Origin: Mycobacterium fragae
GTDB taxonomy: Bacteria; Actinomycetota; Actinomycetes; Mycobacteriales; Mycobacteriaceae
Direction of reading: 5' to 3'
NCBI RefSeq assembly: GCF_002102185.1
Contig: NZ_LQOW01000026.1
Span: 1-64,000, forward strand
DNA length: 64,000 nucleotides
Shown: positions 43,728 to 53,706 of the stretch, in pieces
Layout: each line of letters starts with the position of its first letter
Position numbering within the stretch: position 1 is the stretch's first letter
The notes under the pieces: model-generated
Seen by the model: the letters and a program-made list of their open reading frames with translations, nothing else
The model's database searches: none
What the model was told of the DNA's origin: nothing
Position numbers and translations under genes: made by a program

Positions 43728-44200
43728 CCAACCGGATCGGCCTGGGCACCGATGTGCATGCAATAGAACGCGGTAGGCCCTGCTGGCTGCTGGGCCTGCT
43801 GTTCCCCGACGTCGACGGGTGCGCCGGGCACTCCGATGGCGACGTGGCCGTGCATGCGCTGTGCGACGCGTTGCTGTCGGCGACTGGGCTGGGCGATATC
43901 GGCGACGTGTTCGGCGTCGACGACCCCCGCTGGCGCGGCGTGAGCGGGGCCGACATGCTGCGCCACGTCACAGACCTGGTCGCAGGCCAGGGCTATCACG
44001 TCGGAAATGCGGCGGTGCAAGTCATCGCCAACGGCCCTAAGATCGGCCCGCGCCGTGCCGAGGCGCAGGAATTGCTTTCCGGCTTACTCGGGGCGCCGGT
44101 ATCGGTGTCGGCCACCACGTCCGACGGGTTGGGCCTGACCGGGCGCGGCGAAGGCCGCGCCGCCATCGCCACGGCGCTGGTGGTGCGAACTTCCAGCTAG
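43724..44200 (+). CDS. ispF: 2-C-methyl-D-erythritol 2,4-cyclodiphosphate synthase
   Basis: Cyclises CDP-ME 2-phosphate to MEcPP. 158 residues with the zinc ligands Asp10 and His12 (GTDVHAIE) and a third His in [23 protein letters not shown] (normally ...FPDTD) and [13 protein letters not shown] complete the active site. Coupled to ispD. Confidence 0.96.
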   Translation: MTNRIGLGTDVHAIERGRPCWLLGLLFPDVDGCAGHSDGDVAVHALCDALLSATGLGDIGDVFGVDDPRWRGVSGADMLRHVTDLVAGQGYHVGNAAVQVIANGPKIGPRRAEAQELLSGLLGAPVSVSATTSDGLGLTGRGEGRAAIATALVVRTSS

Positions 44201-44222
44201 AGCCCCGGTAAGCTGGCACGTC

Positions 44223-45635
44223 GTGACCGATCGCGCCAAGCTGCGGCTACACGACACGGCAACCGGTGCCGTGCGTGATTTCGTTCCGCTGCGGCCCGGG
44301 CATGTCTCCATTTACTTGTGCGGCGCCACCGTGCAAGGTTTGCCGCACATCGGTCATGTGCGCAGCGGGGTGGCCTTCGACATCCTGCGTCGTTGGCTGA
44401 TGGCGCGGGGCTGCGACGTCGCGTTCATCCGCAACGTCACCGACATCGACGACAAAATCCTCAACAAGGCCGCCGCCGCGGGCCGGCCGTGGTGGGAATG
44501 GGCGGCCACCTACGAGCGTGCGTTCACCGCCGCTTACGACGCGCTCGGCGTCTTGCCGCCGTCGGCCGAGCCGCGGGCCACCGGTCACATCACCCAGATG
44601 GTCGAGCTGATCGAGCGGTTGATCGAATCCGGCAACGCCTATACCGGTTGCGGCGACGTCTACTTCGACGTGCTGAGTTTCCCCGAGTACGGCCAGCTCT
44701 CCGGGCACAAGATCGACGACGTGCATCAAGGTGAGGGCGTCGCTACCGGCAAGCGTGATCAGCGGGACTTCACGCTGTGGAAGGGCGCGAAACCCGGGGA
44801 GCCGTCATGGCCCACGCCATGGGGGCGCGGGCGTCCCGGCTGGCACACCGAATGCGTGGCAATGGCTCGCGAGTATCTGGGTGCTGAGTTCGACATCCAT
44901 TGCGGCGGAATGGATTTGGTATTCCCGCATCACGAGAACGAGATTGCTCAAAGCCACGCGGCCGGCGACAAGTTCGCCCGGTACTGGTTGCACAACGGCT
45001 GGGTCACCATGGGCGGCGAGAAGATGAGCAAGTCGCTGGGCAACGTGTTGTCGATTCCGGCGATGTTGCAGCGGGTCCGTCCCGCCGAGTTGCGTTACTA
45101 CCTGGGCAGCGCGCATTACCGCTCGATGCTGGAGTTCTCCGAGGCCGCGTTGCAGGACGCGGTCAACGCGTACGTCGGGATCGAGGACTTTCTGCATCGG
45201 GTGCGCAACCGGGTGGGCGCCGTTGAACCCGGGCAGTGGACGCAGCGGTTCGCCGCCGCCCTCGACGACGACCTGGCGGTGCCGGTCGCGCTCGCGGAGG
45301 TGCATCATGCGCGGGCGGACGGCAACCGGGCGCTCGACACCGGCGACCACGAGGGCGCGCTGGCTCAGGCGGCCGCTATCCGCACCATGATGGGCATTCT
45401 CGGCTGCGACCCGCTCGACGAGCGCTGGGAGTCCCACGACGAGACCTCGGCCGCGCTGGCGGCCGTCGACGTGCTGGTGCGTGCCGAGCTGCAACGGCGT
45501 GAGCGGGCGCGCGAGCAGCGCGACTGGAAGCTCGCCGACGAGATCCGGGATCGGCTCAAAGATGCCGGTATCGAGGTCACCGACACCGCCGACGGCCCGC
45601 AGTGGTCGCTCGGAATCCAAGCGGATGGCCGGTAA
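44223..45635 (+). CDS. cysS: Cysteinyl-tRNA synthetase
   Basis: Class I synthetase. 470 residues: zinc ligand Cys33 in [12 protein letters not shown] motif at 42-45 (PHIGHVRSG), KMSKS at 267-271, and a C-terminal DALR-type helical domain. Synteny with ispD-ispF and the next methyltransferase gene matches Rv3580c, so this is the true CysS rather than the mycothiol ligase MshC. GTG start; overlaps the next gene by 11 bases. Confidence 0.96.
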   Translation: MTDRAKLRLHDTATGAVRDFVPLRPGHVSIYLCGATVQGLPHIGHVRSGVAFDILRRWLMARGCDVAFIRNVTDIDDKILNKAAAAGRPWWEWAATYERAFTAAYDALGVLPPSAEPRATGHITQMVELIERLIESGNAYTGCGDVYFDVLSFPEYGQLSGHKIDDVHQGEGVATGKRDQRDFTLWKGAKPGEPSWPTPWGRGRPGWHTECVAMAREYLGAEFDIHCGGMDLVFPHHENEIAQSHAAGDKFARYWLHNGWVTMGGEKMSKSLGNVLSIPAMLQRVRPAELRYYLGSAHYRSMLEFSEAALQDAVNAYVGIEDFLHRVRNRVGAVEPGQWTQRFAAALDDDLAVPVALAEVHHARADGNRALDTGDHEGALAQAAAIRTMMGILGCDPLDERWESHDETSAALAAVDVLVRAELQRRERAREQRDWKLADEIRDRLKDAGIEVTDTADGPQWSLGIQADGR

Positions 45636-46557
45636 TTCGCGCCGGCGAGGGGCCGTGCGCAAACCTGGCACCAAGAAGGGACCGACCGTCGGCTCCGGCG
45701 GCCAACGCCGCCGCGGGCTCGAAGGCCGCGGCGCTACTCCGCCCGCGCACATGCGGCCCCATCATCCGGCAGCCAAGCGGCTCAAGGCGCAACCGCGCCG
45801 GCCCGCTAAACGCACTGGCGACGAGGCCGAGACGGTGCTGGGCCGTAACCCAGTACTGGAATGCCTGCGCGCAGGGGTTCCCGCAACCGCGCTCTACGTC
45901 GCGCTCGGGGCACAGGCCGACGAGCGACTCGCCGAATCCGTAACGCTGGCAGCCGATTCCGGGATCGCGATCCTCGAAGTTCCGCGCACCGACCTGGACC
46001 GGATGACCACCAATGGCCTGCATCAAGGGATCGCTTTACAGGTGCCGCCCTACCAGTATGCCCACCCCGACGACCTGCTCGCCGCCGCCATGGACGCCCC
46101 GCCCGCGCTGCTTGTCGCGCTGGACAACATCTCCGATCCGCGAAACCTGGGCGCGATTGTGCGGTCGGTGGCGGCGTTCGCCGGTCACGGGGTGTTGATT
46201 CCGCAGCGACGCTCCGCCTCGGTGACGGCGGTGGCCTGGCGGACCAGCGCGGGCGCGGCAGCCCGGATTCCCATCGCCCGGGCTACCAATCTGACTCGGA
46301 CACTGAAGGATTGGGCTGATCGCGGTTTGCAACTTGTCGGGCTGGATGCCGACGGTGACACCGTCCTCGACGACCTGGACGGCACCGATCCCCTTGTGGT
46401 GGTGGTCGGTTCGGAAGGCAAGGGCCTTTCGCGGCTGGTGCGCAAGAACTGCGACGCGGTCGTATCGATTCCGATGGCCGCGCCCGCCGAATCGCTGAAC
46501 GCGTCGGTGGCAGCGGGCGTGGTGCTCGCCGAAATCGCCCGCCAGCGCAGGCGTTAA
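45625..46557 (+). CDS. SpoU-family 23S rRNA/tRNA 2'-O-methyltransferase (Rv3579c-like)
   Basis: 310 residues. A basic N-terminal tail of about 65 residues is followed by an L30e-like substrate-binding domain ([20 protein letters not shown]) and the SPOUT knot with motif 1 [16 protein letters not shown], motif 2 [13 protein letters not shown] and motif 3 [20 protein letters not shown]. These are typical of RlmB-like enzymes methylating 23S rRNA, but the exact nucleotide is unproven here. ATG 45625 lies inside the end of cysS. Confidence 0.88.
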   Translation: MAGNSRRRGAVRKPGTKKGPTVGSGGQRRRGLEGRGATPPAHMRPHHPAAKRLKAQPRRPAKRTGDEAETVLGRNPVLECLRAGVPATALYVALGAQADERLAESVTLAADSGIAILEVPRTDLDRMTTNGLHQGIALQVPPYQYAHPDDLLAAAMDAPPALLVALDNISDPRNLGAIVRSVAAFAGHGVLIPQRRSASVTAVAWRTSAGAAARIPIARATNLTRTLKDWADRGLQLVGLDADGDTVLDDLDGTDPLVVVVGSEGKGLSRLVRKNCDAVVSIPMAAPAESLNASVAAGVVLAEIARQRRR

Positions 46558-46564
46558 CGCGGCG

Positions 46565-47455
46565 ATGTCTTCTCGGCTGCGAGTCCTTGTGCTGGCGGCT
46601 GTTGTTCTTCTCAGCACTCCGATCCAGGCGGCTGCGCAGCAACCCGGCTTCGACGTGGTGGCCCATCGCGGTGGCGCCACTGCACTCGAAATCGGGGTCA
46701 GCACCTTGGAATTCGACATCGGCATCACCAAGGACCGTCAACCGGTGGTATGGCACGACCAGGACCTGCAGCTGCAAAAGTGCGCCGACGTCGGGCCCGC
46801 GGAACCCGCCGACCCGCAATATCCGTACGTGGGAAAGCTCGTGCACGACCTCACTTTGGCGCAAATCCGCACGCTTGACTGCGGCGAGCGGATCGCGACC
46901 CTTCCGGAGATTTTCGCGCTCACCGACTCGTATCGGGCCGACGTGCGCTACGACATCGAAACCAAAGTGGATCCCGAGCAGCCGTCTGCCACGGCCAGTC
47001 CGCAGGAGTTCCTCGACGTGATACTGGCGGCCGCCCGAACGGCCGGCAAGACCGACCGCGTCGAAATACAAAGCTTCGACTGGCGAATACTGCGGATGGT
47101 TCGTCAGGCGGAACCGTCCATTCCGGTGGTGGCGCTGTGGAACGAGGAGACGTGGCGACCGGATTCGCCGTGGCTGGCCGGAATCAACCCTGCCGTCGTC
47201 GCCGATCCCGTGGTCGCCGCCACCCTCGTCGGTGCCAGCATGCTGTCGCCCGTCTACACATTGGCCGACCCCGCCCTCATCAACCGGGCACATGCATTGG
47301 GGCTCAAGGTCATTCCGTGGACGATCAACGATGCCGCCACCATGCGCACCCAGATCGTCGCCGGCGCCGACGGCATCATCACCGACGATCCGGCAACGTT
47401 GCGGGCCGTGATGGCCGAACTCGGCATGCCGTTGCCGCCGGCATACCGCCGCTAA
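46565..47455 (+). CDS. Secreted glycerophosphodiester phosphodiesterase, compact form
   Basis: 296 residues with a Sec signal peptide (about 1-24). The GDPD barrel is recognisable from VVAHRGG, STLEFDIGITKDRQPVVWHD, DVRYDIETKVDPE, RVEIQSFDWRILR and GADGIITDDPATLRAVMAEL. After HRG the usual segment carrying the conserved P-E-N glutamate is missing: HRGGATALEIGVSTLEFD jumps straight to the second strand. Two later loops also look short against secreted actinobacterial relatives. It may be a degenerate or altered enzyme. The stop overlaps the next gene's stop. Confidence 0.83.
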   Translation: MSSRLRVLVLAAVVLLSTPIQAAAQQPGFDVVAHRGGATALEIGVSTLEFDIGITKDRQPVVWHDQDLQLQKCADVGPAEPADPQYPYVGKLVHDLTLAQIRTLDCGERIATLPEIFALTDSYRADVRYDIETKVDPEQPSATASPQEFLDVILAAARTAGKTDRVEIQSFDWRILRMVRQAEPSIPVVALWNEETWRPDSPWLAGINPAVVADPVVAATLVGASMLSPVYTLADPALINRAHALGLKVIPWTINDAATMRTQIVAGADGIITDDPATLRAVMAELGMPLPPAYRR

Positions 47456-48693
47456 ATGCCGAGCAGGCGTACACCGGCCCACAACGCCAGCACCGCAGCC
47501 ACCAGCGCCGCGGGCACCGTGCACAGGCCGAGCCTGGTGTATTCGCCGATGCTGGCCGGAACGCTGTAGCGGCGTAATACCCGACGCCACAACAGATTCG
47601 ACAACGAGCCCACGTAGGTCAGGTTGGGGCCGATGTTCACCCCGATCAGCACCGCCAGGATCGCCGGCGGCCCGCTTCCCGCCACTAACGGCAGCAACAC
47701 CAGCGTCGCGGGTAAATTGTTGACGACATTCGCTAGAACGGCGGCGACCACGGCGATACCCAGCAGCGCGGTCAGCCCGGAACCGGACGGCAACACCGTG
47801 CCCATCCGATCACCCAGCCCGTTGCGCATGACGGCCTGCACCACGACGCCCAGCGCCAGCACGAACACCAAGAACGGCACGTTCACCGCCCGTACGATCT
47901 CCACGACCGAGGTGTGCCGACGGCCCAGGCTGCGCACCGCCATCACCGACGCGCCGGCCAGCGCCGCCCACGCCGGAGCCACACCCGCCGCCTCGGCGAT
48001 CGCGAACCCGCCTAGCGTCAGCGCCACCACCACCAAGGCGAACACCGGCACTTGCGGCGGCGGCCCGAGCTGGCCGCAATCCGGCTCCACATTGAGATCA
48101 CGGCGGAAAAACCAGCGGAAGACCACATAGACGGCGGCCACCGCGGCCAGCCACGGCAGCGCCATCACCAATGTGAACTTGAAAAACGACAAGTCCGCGA
48201 GGTGGAAGGCCAGCAGGTTGGTCAGGTTGGACACCGGAAGCAGCAGTGAGGCGGCGTTGGCCAGGTGCGCCGTCGCATAGGCGTGCGGACGCACCGGCGC
48301 CCGCAGCCACCGGACCGTGGTCAACACCACGGGTGTCAGCAGCACAACGGTGGCATCCAGGCTCAGCACCGCGGTGATGGTGGCGGCGACGACGAACACC
48401 TGCCGCAGCAGGCGCTGTGAGCCGACATGGACACGCGCCAACGCCGCCCCGGCGGCCTCGAAAACGCCTTCGTCGTCGCACATCTTGGCCAGCACGAGCA
48501 CCGCGCCCAGAAATGCGACCACCCTCGAAAGCCCGGCAACCTCCTGGGCCGCCTGGTGGACGGAGATCGCGCCGATCGCTATCAGAAAGGCAGCCGCCGG
48601 AACCGCAGCGAACGCCTCCGGCCATCCCCGTGGCCGCGCCACTGCAAATCCAAGAACGACGGCAAGCAGCAGCAGGCTGACGATCAGGGGCAA
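47452..48693 (-). CDS. ArsB/NhaD-type permease (ArsB2-like)
   Basis: About 413 residues with 10 to 11 hydrophobic helices. Marker segments are ITAVLSLDATVVLLTPVV, LLPVSNLTNLLAFHLADL, VLANVVNNLPATLVLLPL and VLIGVNIGPNLTYVGSLSNL, the paired hairpin motifs of the ion-transporter superfamily. M. tuberculosis has arsB2 here, annotated as an arsenite pump, but no arsR or arsC is nearby, so the substrate is open. I place the start at TTG 48693, where homology begins; ATG 48786 would add 31 uninformative residues and overlap the divergent MFS start codon. Confidence 0.83.
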   Translation of the reverse strand: MPLIVSLLLLAVVLGFAVARPRGWPEAFAAVPAAAFLIAIGAISVHQAAQEVAGLSRVVAFLGAVLVLAKMCDDEGVFEAAGAALARVHVGSQRLLRQVFVVAATITAVLSLDATVVLLTPVVLTTVRWLRAPVRPHAYATAHLANAASLLLPVSNLTNLLAFHLADLSFFKFTLVMALPWLAAVAAVYVVFRWFFRRDLNVEPDCGQLGPPPQVPVFALVVVALTLGGFAIAEAAGVAPAWAALAGASVMAVRSLGRRHTSVVEIVRAVNVPFLVFVLALGVVVQAVMRNGLGDRMGTVLPSGSGLTALLGIAVVAAVLANVVNNLPATLVLLPLVAGSGPPAILAVLIGVNIGPNLTYVGSLSNLLWRRVLRRYSVPASIGEYTRLGLCTVPAALVAAVLALWAGVRLLGI

Positions 48694-48784
48694 GGTACTC
48701 GGCCGTTTCGGGTCGCTGGTTCTTAGGCGGCCGCCACGTCGGCCGGCAGGCACGGACGGGCGACATCGGTTAACGTACCTGCCC

Positions 48785-50044
48785 ATGCCGAAGTCGGGTG
48801 CTGTCGACGAGCTTCCGCGACGAACGGTGCACGCGCTGGATCTGCTGTCGTTCTCGTTGGCCGATGTCCGTGATGGCTTGGGCCCGTACCTGTCCATCTA
48901 CCTTCTGCTGACCCACCATTGGGACCAGGCCTCGATCGGGTTCGTCATGGCGGTCGGGGGCATCGCCGGGGTCGTCGCGCAGACGCCTGTCGGCGCGCTG
49001 GTCGACAAGACGACCGCCAAACGCGCTCTGGTCATCGGCGGTGCGATTGCCGTCGCCACATGCGCATTGGCGATGCCGCTGCTGCCCGGCTTCTTTACTA
49101 TCTCGTTCCTGCAAGCGGCCACCGGGATCGCCGGCTCGATTTTCAATCCGGCGTTAGCGGCGATCACGCTGGGCATTGTCGGGCCGCGGCTGTTCTCCAG
49201 ACGCGTCGGACGCAATGAATCCTTCAGGCATGCCGGCACCGCCGCGACCGCCGCCATCGCCGGCAGCCTCGCCTACTTCCTCGGTCCGATAGTGGTCTTT
49301 TGGCTGCTGGCCGCGATGGCTGTGCTGAGCGTCGTGGCCACGCTGCGAGTACCGCATGATGCGATCGACCATGACGTCGCGCGCGGAATGGACAGGACGA
49401 TCGGGGAGCCGCACAGGCAGCCGTCGGGATTCGCCGTGCTGCTGCACAACCGCAGACTGTTGATCTTCGCCGCGGTGGTCTTTACCTTCCACTTGGCCAA
49501 CGCGGCCATGCTGCCGCTGGTCGGCCAGCAGTTAGCGCTGCACGACAAGGATGTCGGCACGGCGTTGATGTCTGCATGCATCGTCGCCGCGCAGGTCGTC
49601 ATGGTGCCGGTGGCCTACCTCGTCGGCGCCAACGCCGACGCGTGGGGACGAAAGCCGATCTTCTTGGTCGGATTCGCCGTCTTGACCGTTCGTGCCTTCC
49701 TGTACCCGTTATGGGACAACCCGTACTGGCTTGTCGGTGTGCAGTTGCTCGACGGGATCGGCGCCGGCATATTCGGGGCGTTGTTCCCGTTGGTGGTCCA
49801 AGATGTCACGCACGGCACTGGCCGGTTCAACGTCAGTCTGGGGGCGATAACCACAGCGTGGGGCGTCGGCGCTGCGGTGTCGAACTTCGTCGCAGGCGCG
49901 ACCGTGGTCGCCGCCGGTTACGGAGTGGCGTTCATGTCACTCGGAGCGATCGCCGGTGCAGGCTTCGCCATGTACCTGATCGCGATGCCCGAAACGGTGG
50001 CGACGAGCGTTGGCGTCGCGGCGCCGAAGCAAAAAGTCCCTTAG
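48785..50044 (+). CDS. MFS transporter
   Basis: 419 residues, 12 predicted transmembrane helices in two groups around a charged loop near residues 185-225. The MFS motif-A-like stretch GALVDKTTAKRALVIGG follows helix 2, and its counterpart VGANADAWGRKPIFLVG is in the second half. Substrate unknown. ATG 48785. The stop overlaps that of the convergent MBL-fold gene. Confidence 0.87.
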   Translation: MPKSGAVDELPRRTVHALDLLSFSLADVRDGLGPYLSIYLLLTHHWDQASIGFVMAVGGIAGVVAQTPVGALVDKTTAKRALVIGGAIAVATCALAMPLLPGFFTISFLQAATGIAGSIFNPALAAITLGIVGPRLFSRRVGRNESFRHAGTAATAAIAGSLAYFLGPIVVFWLLAAMAVLSVVATLRVPHDAIDHDVARGMDRTIGEPHRQPSGFAVLLHNRRLLIFAAVVFTFHLANAAMLPLVGQQLALHDKDVGTALMSACIVAAQVVMVPVAYLVGANADAWGRKPIFLVGFAVLTVRAFLYPLWDNPYWLVGVQLLDGIGAGIFGALFPLVVQDVTHGTGRFNVSLGAITTAWGVGAAVSNFVAGATVVAAGYGVAFMSLGAIAGAGFAMYLIAMPETVATSVGVAAPKQKVP

Positions 50045-50961
50045 CCCCAAGGGTCTTCGCGACGCCACACCGTCGGCATATCCAGGGCGATGCCGTCCTG
50101 CTCGGCCAGCTTGCCCAGGACGCCGATCGAGACATCCAAGTCGTCTCCCGCATAGGGCAACGCGCGCAACGGCTTTGACAGCGGCTGGAAGAAGTCGTCC
50201 CAATGGATCAACACCACACGGCGCGCACCGACTGTGCGCACCGTCTCCGACCAGTAGTCGACGAGGTACTGCTCGGGCTGAAGCCCGAGCTGGCCCACGC
50301 CGAGATAGACGACCTCGGCGCGCTGGCCGGCCAGCGCCCCCTTAACGAAGCCGGCGCTGCCCTGGATCAACATCCGCCGGCCCGTCGGCCTGTGATGCAC
50401 CAGCGTCGACCACGCATCCCCGCACCGGTAAGCCGACGCCCTGACCGGCGGTACCACCGGCGCGGTGATCTCGCCGGGAAACCGATCGGGTGGGCAGTGG
50501 TGCGACTCGATCAGCGTCACCTCGAAGGCGCCCAACACAATTGGCTCTCCCGGGACGGCGACCACCAACCGGTCTTCGGCAAGGCCGTAGCCCCGGCCGA
50601 CGTTGGCCGCCGATTCGCCCCCGACCAGTTGTGCGCTGGTGCGGTCGGCGACCAGCGCGGAATCCAACGCGTGATCGATGTGCGTGTGGACAGGGATGAC
50701 CGCCTCCAGACGTGTCACGTTGGCGCGGGCCAGGCACTCGTCCACCCGTGCGGCCGACGGCGCCACCTTGCCCAACGCCACCCGCTTCAGGGAGGGCCGC
50801 GAGAAGTAGCCGTCGGTCATCAACGCCGAAGAGCCGTCGTCGAGCAGCAACGTCGATACGCCGATCCACGTCACGGCCAGTGGCGCAGCGGGTTTGGCGG
50901 CCGGGACGGTGAACCGGTGCGAATGCCGAGTGATGTCCGGACGCCCGGGCCGCGCCCGCAT
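50041..50961 (-). CDS. Metallo-beta-lactamase-fold hydrolase (Rv3577-like)
   Basis: 306 residues. The metal-binding motif HxHxDH is HTHIDH (VIPVHTHIDHALD). Further candidate ligands are in LIESHHCPPD and VVLIHWDDFF. The TWIGVSTLLLDDGSSALMTD start resembles the UlaG/YtnP-like lactonase branch. No signal peptide is apparent. ATG 50961 overlaps the stop of pxpA by one base (TGATG), so both are made from one transcript. Confidence 0.85.
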   Translation of the reverse strand: MRARPGRPDITRHSHRFTVPAAKPAAPLAVTWIGVSTLLLDDGSSALMTDGYFSRPSLKRVALGKVAPSAARVDECLARANVTRLEAVIPVHTHIDHALDSALVADRTSAQLVGGESAANVGRGYGLAEDRLVVAVPGEPIVLGAFEVTLIESHHCPPDRFPGEITAPVVPPVRASAYRCGDAWSTLVHHRPTGRRMLIQGSAGFVKGALAGQRAEVVYLGVGQLGLQPEQYLVDYWSETVRTVGARRVVLIHWDDFFQPLSKPLRALPYAGDDLDVSIGVLGKLAEQDGIALDMPTVWRREDPWG

Positions 50962-51731
50962 CAGCAGAACGCCTTCACGTCGATGCCATCGGCCTTGAGC
51001 CGATCCCGCACCGCCGATGCGATCTGCACCGCGCCCGGCGAATCGCCATGCACGCAAACCGATTCCGCTTGCACCGCGACCGCTGAACCGTCGACCGCTG
51101 CGATGCGGCCGGTGGTCACCATCGCCACCACCCGTTCGGCGATGGCCGACGGATCGTGCAGCACCGCGCCCGGCTCCCGCCGCGAGACCAGCTGGCCGTC
51201 CGGGCGGTAGGCGCGGTCGGCGAATGCCTCCGCCACGGTGCGCAAGCGCCGCCGGCGCGCCTCGTCGAAAAACACCGAACCCGCCAGGCCCAGCACCGGC
51301 AACGTGGTGTCCACCATGCGTACCGCCTCCGCGACGGCGGCGGCCTGCTCACGGTTGGTCACGATCGTGTTGTACAGGGCGCCATGGGGTTTGACGTAGG
51401 AGACGGTGGAGCCGGCGGCGCGGGCGAGCCCCTGCATTGCGCCAATCTGATAGATGACATCGGCGAGCAGGTCCTCGGGCGCGACGTCGATGAAGCGTCG
51501 GCCAAACCCGGCCAGGTCGCGATAGCTGACCTGTGCGCCGATGCGCACACCGCGCTCGGCGGCCATCCGGCACACCCGCAGCAGGCCGGCGGGGTCGCCG
51601 GCGTGGAAACCGCACGCGACGTTGGCGCTGGTGACGATGCCGAGCATGGCCTCGTCATCACCGAGTTGCCAGACGCCGAAGCCCTCGCCCAGGTCCGCGT
51701 TGAGGTCGATTCCGGTTGAGATGGACGCCAC
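50961..51731 (-). CDS. pxpA: 5-oxoprolinase subunit A (LamB/YcsF family)
   Basis: 256 residues. The family signature is [20 protein letters not shown], then [22 protein letters not shown] and [18 protein letters not shown]. PxpA works with PxpB and PxpC to open 5-oxoproline using ATP. The pxpB and pxpC genes are not in this window, so the complex would have to be encoded elsewhere. GTG start. Divergent from the LacI regulator over 33 bases. Confidence 0.9.
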   Translation of the reverse strand: MASISTGIDLNADLGEGFGVWQLGDDEAMLGIVTSANVACGFHAGDPAGLLRVCRMAAERGVRIGAQVSYRDLAGFGRRFIDVAPEDLLADVIYQIGAMQGLARAAGSTVSYVKPHGALYNTIVTNREQAAAVAEAVRMVDTTLPVLGLAGSVFFDEARRRRLRTVAEAFADRAYRPDGQLVSRREPGAVLHDPSAIAERVVAMVTTGRIAAVDGSAVAVQAESVCVHGDSPGAVQIASAVRDRLKADGIDVKAFC

Positions 51732-51764
51732 GCTGTCACAGTAGGCGCTGTAGCGTCACAGAGC
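51732..51764. promoter_or_regulatory. Short divergent pxpA-lacI region with repeated CACAG motifs
   Basis: The 33-base gap contains CTGTCACAG (palindrome with a central C) and GCGTCACAG as spaced repeats, and CGCT-GT-AGCG between them. These are candidates for the adjacent LacI-family operator, since two divergent promoters must lie here. No experimental or consensus support. Confidence 0.35.
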
Positions 51765-52844
51765 ATGTCTAGGAGTCCCACGCCACGGCGGCGGGCGACT
51801 CTGGCATCGTTGGCGGCTGAGCTCAAGGTTTCGCGCACAACCATCTCCAATGCCTACAACCGGCCGGATCAGCTCTCGGCGGAGCTGCGGGAACGAGTGC
51901 TTGCCACGGCCAAACGGATGGGCTACCCCGGACCCGACCCGGTGGCGCGATCGCTGCGCACCCGCAAGGCCGGTGCGGTCGGTCTGGTGATCACCGAACC
52001 GCTCACCTATTCTTTTCGTGACCCGGCGGCGCTGGATTTCGTTGCGGGACTGGCACAGTCGTGCGAAGAGCTCGGTCAGGGGCTCATGCTGGTGGCGGTC
52101 GGCCCGAGCCGCAGCGTCGCGGACGGGGCCGCTTCGGTGCTTGCGGCAGGGGTCGACGGCTTCGTGGTGTACTCGGTGGCCGGCGACGATCCGTATCTGC
52201 AGGTCGTGCTGCAACGGCGCCTGCCGGTGGTGGTGGTCGACCAACCCAAAGACGTTCCCGGCGCATCCCGGGTCGGCATCGACGACAAAGCGGCGATGCG
52301 CACGCTCGCCGACTACGTGCTCGGCCTGGGTCACCGCGAGATCGGGGTGCTCACGATGCGGCTGCGTCGCGACCGTCGGCAGGGTCTGGTTGACCGCAAA
52401 CGGCTGGCGTCATCGACGTTTCAGGTGCAAAGCGAACGCGTAGCCGGGATCCGCGATGCGATGGCCGCGGTCGGCGCCGACCCGGAATCGTTGACCGTGG
52501 TGGAAAGCTCCGAGCACACCCCGGCATCGGGCGGGCAGGCCGCAGAAATCGCGCTGCAGGCCAACCCGCGGATCACTGCGCTGATGTGCACTGCGGACGT
52601 GCTGGCGTTGTCGGCCATGGATTACCTGCGCGGCCGCGGCAAGTACGTCCCGGGTCAGATGACGGTCACCGGGTTCGACGGCGTGCCCGAAGCGATCGGC
52701 CGTGGGCTGACCACGGTGACGCAGCCGAGTCTGCAGAAGGGCCGCCGCGCCGGCGAGTTGTTGCACGCCGGCAACATCCACCCAGAAGTCGAGGTGTTCG
52801 AGACCGAGCTGATCCGCGGGCGCACCGCCGGGCCCCCGGCTTGA
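51765..52844 (+). CDS. LacI family transcriptional regulator (Rv3575c-like)
   Basis: 359 residues. N-terminal LacI helix-turn-helix and hinge: ATLASLAAELKVSRTTISNA, then NRPDQLSAELRERVLATAKR. The effector-binding domain starts at about residue 67 (AVGLVITEPL) and ends with TVTGFDGVPEAIGRGLTTV. M. tuberculosis has Rv3575c at this place. The ligand is unknown; a regulatory target in the divergent pxpA-MBL operon is inferred from position. Confidence 0.88.
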   Translation: MSRSPTPRRRATLASLAAELKVSRTTISNAYNRPDQLSAELRERVLATAKRMGYPGPDPVARSLRTRKAGAVGLVITEPLTYSFRDPAALDFVAGLAQSCEELGQGLMLVAVGPSRSVADGAASVLAAGVDGFVVYSVAGDDPYLQVVLQRRLPVVVVDQPKDVPGASRVGIDDKAAMRTLADYVLGLGHREIGVLTMRLRRDRRQGLVDRKRLASSTFQVQSERVAGIRDAMAAVGADPESLTVVESSEHTPASGGQAAEIALQANPRITALMCTADVLALSAMDYLRGRGKYVPGQMTVTGFDGVPEAIGRGLTTVTQPSLQKGRRAGELLHAGNIHPEVEVFETELIRGRTAGPPA

Positions 52845-52848
52845 CCGC

Positions 52849-53532
52849 TCAGGTCGCTTGGCTCTCCCCGTTGCCGATCAGCAGCCGCACCGCGAGGTCC
52901 AGTCGCTTGCTGACGTCGGTGGCCGACGCTCTTCGGGTGAGCCACGCCAACAGGTTGTTCGTCCACACGTCCGAGATCACCCGGGCGATGTGGTACTGGT
53001 GCTCGGTCGGTTCGCCGTCGGCCATGGCGCGAGCGAACATCGAGTCGATGAGCTTCTCGACGTGATCGACCTCGCCCGCGGCGGACGCGTCGGCGAAGAC
53101 GTATGCACGGGTCATGGCCTCGGTCAGCAGCGGGTTGCGCTGCATCGCCCGGTTGAGCTTGCTGACCATGAAGTTCAGCCGCTCGTAGGGCGTTGCGCCG
53201 GTCAGTGTGGACCGGTCGGTCTTGGCGTCGATGCGCTCGAACTCCCGGCCCAGCGCCGAGACCAGCAGATGCACCTTCGAGGGGAAATACCGATAGAGCG
53301 TGCCCACCGCCACATTCGCGCGGTCGGCCACGGCGCGCATCTGGACTGCCTCGTAGCCGCCCTTGGAGGCGATGGCCATCGTCGCGTCCAGGATGCGTTT
53401 GCGACGCTCCCGTTGCGCTTCGGAGCCGAGCTCGGATTCGGCAAGTACCGCCACGTTCATGACCTCACGGGGCTGCGCGTCCGAAGAGCGGCCCGAGTTG
53501 GCGTTCGCTGGCCCCGATAGTTGGGGGGACAT
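52849..53532 (-). CDS. kstR: Cholesterol catabolism repressor KstR
   Basis: TetR-family repressor of the sterol regulon, released by CoA thioesters of cholesterol metabolites. 227 residues. The helix-turn-helix region RILDATMAIASKGGYEAV with ANVAVGTLYRYFPSKVHLL is nearly identical to M. tuberculosis KstR, as is the C-terminal part. ATG 53532 (MSPQLSG) corresponds to the longer mycobacterial start and has AAGGAG upstream; ATG 53460 (MNVAVLAES) is an alternative. Divergent from fadE34, with a KstR box between them. Confidence 0.96.
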   Translation of the reverse strand: MSPQLSGPANANSGRSSDAQPREVMNVAVLAESELGSEAQRERRKRILDATMAIASKGGYEAVQMRAVADRANVAVGTLYRYFPSKVHLLVSALGREFERIDAKTDRSTLTGATPYERLNFMVSKLNRAMQRNPLLTEAMTRAYVFADASAAGEVDHVEKLIDSMFARAMADGEPTEHQYHIARVISDVWTNNLLAWLTRRASATDVSKRLDLAVRLLIGNGESQAT

Positions 53533-53672
53533 GTGACGGGCAGCTCCTTCTTCTTCGTTCCCGCTCGAAACGATACGCATGCCGAGCGCGAATTTCCCAC
53601 CTCCGTGCGGCCGGGACACCGAGGTGTCCTGCTGCGATGGCGTTCGACTTGACGGTCGATCGCTGGCACTAT

Positions 53673-53686
53673 TAGAACACGTTCTA
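53673..53686. promoter_or_regulatory. KstR box between kstR and fadE34
   Basis: TAGAAC-AC-GTTCTA matches the KstR consensus (TnnAACnnGTTnnA) with full outer symmetry. It lies 20 bases before the fadE34 GTG and can serve both directions. Confidence 0.9.
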
Positions 53687-53706
53687 GTCAACCGAGGAGC
53701 CTTAAC

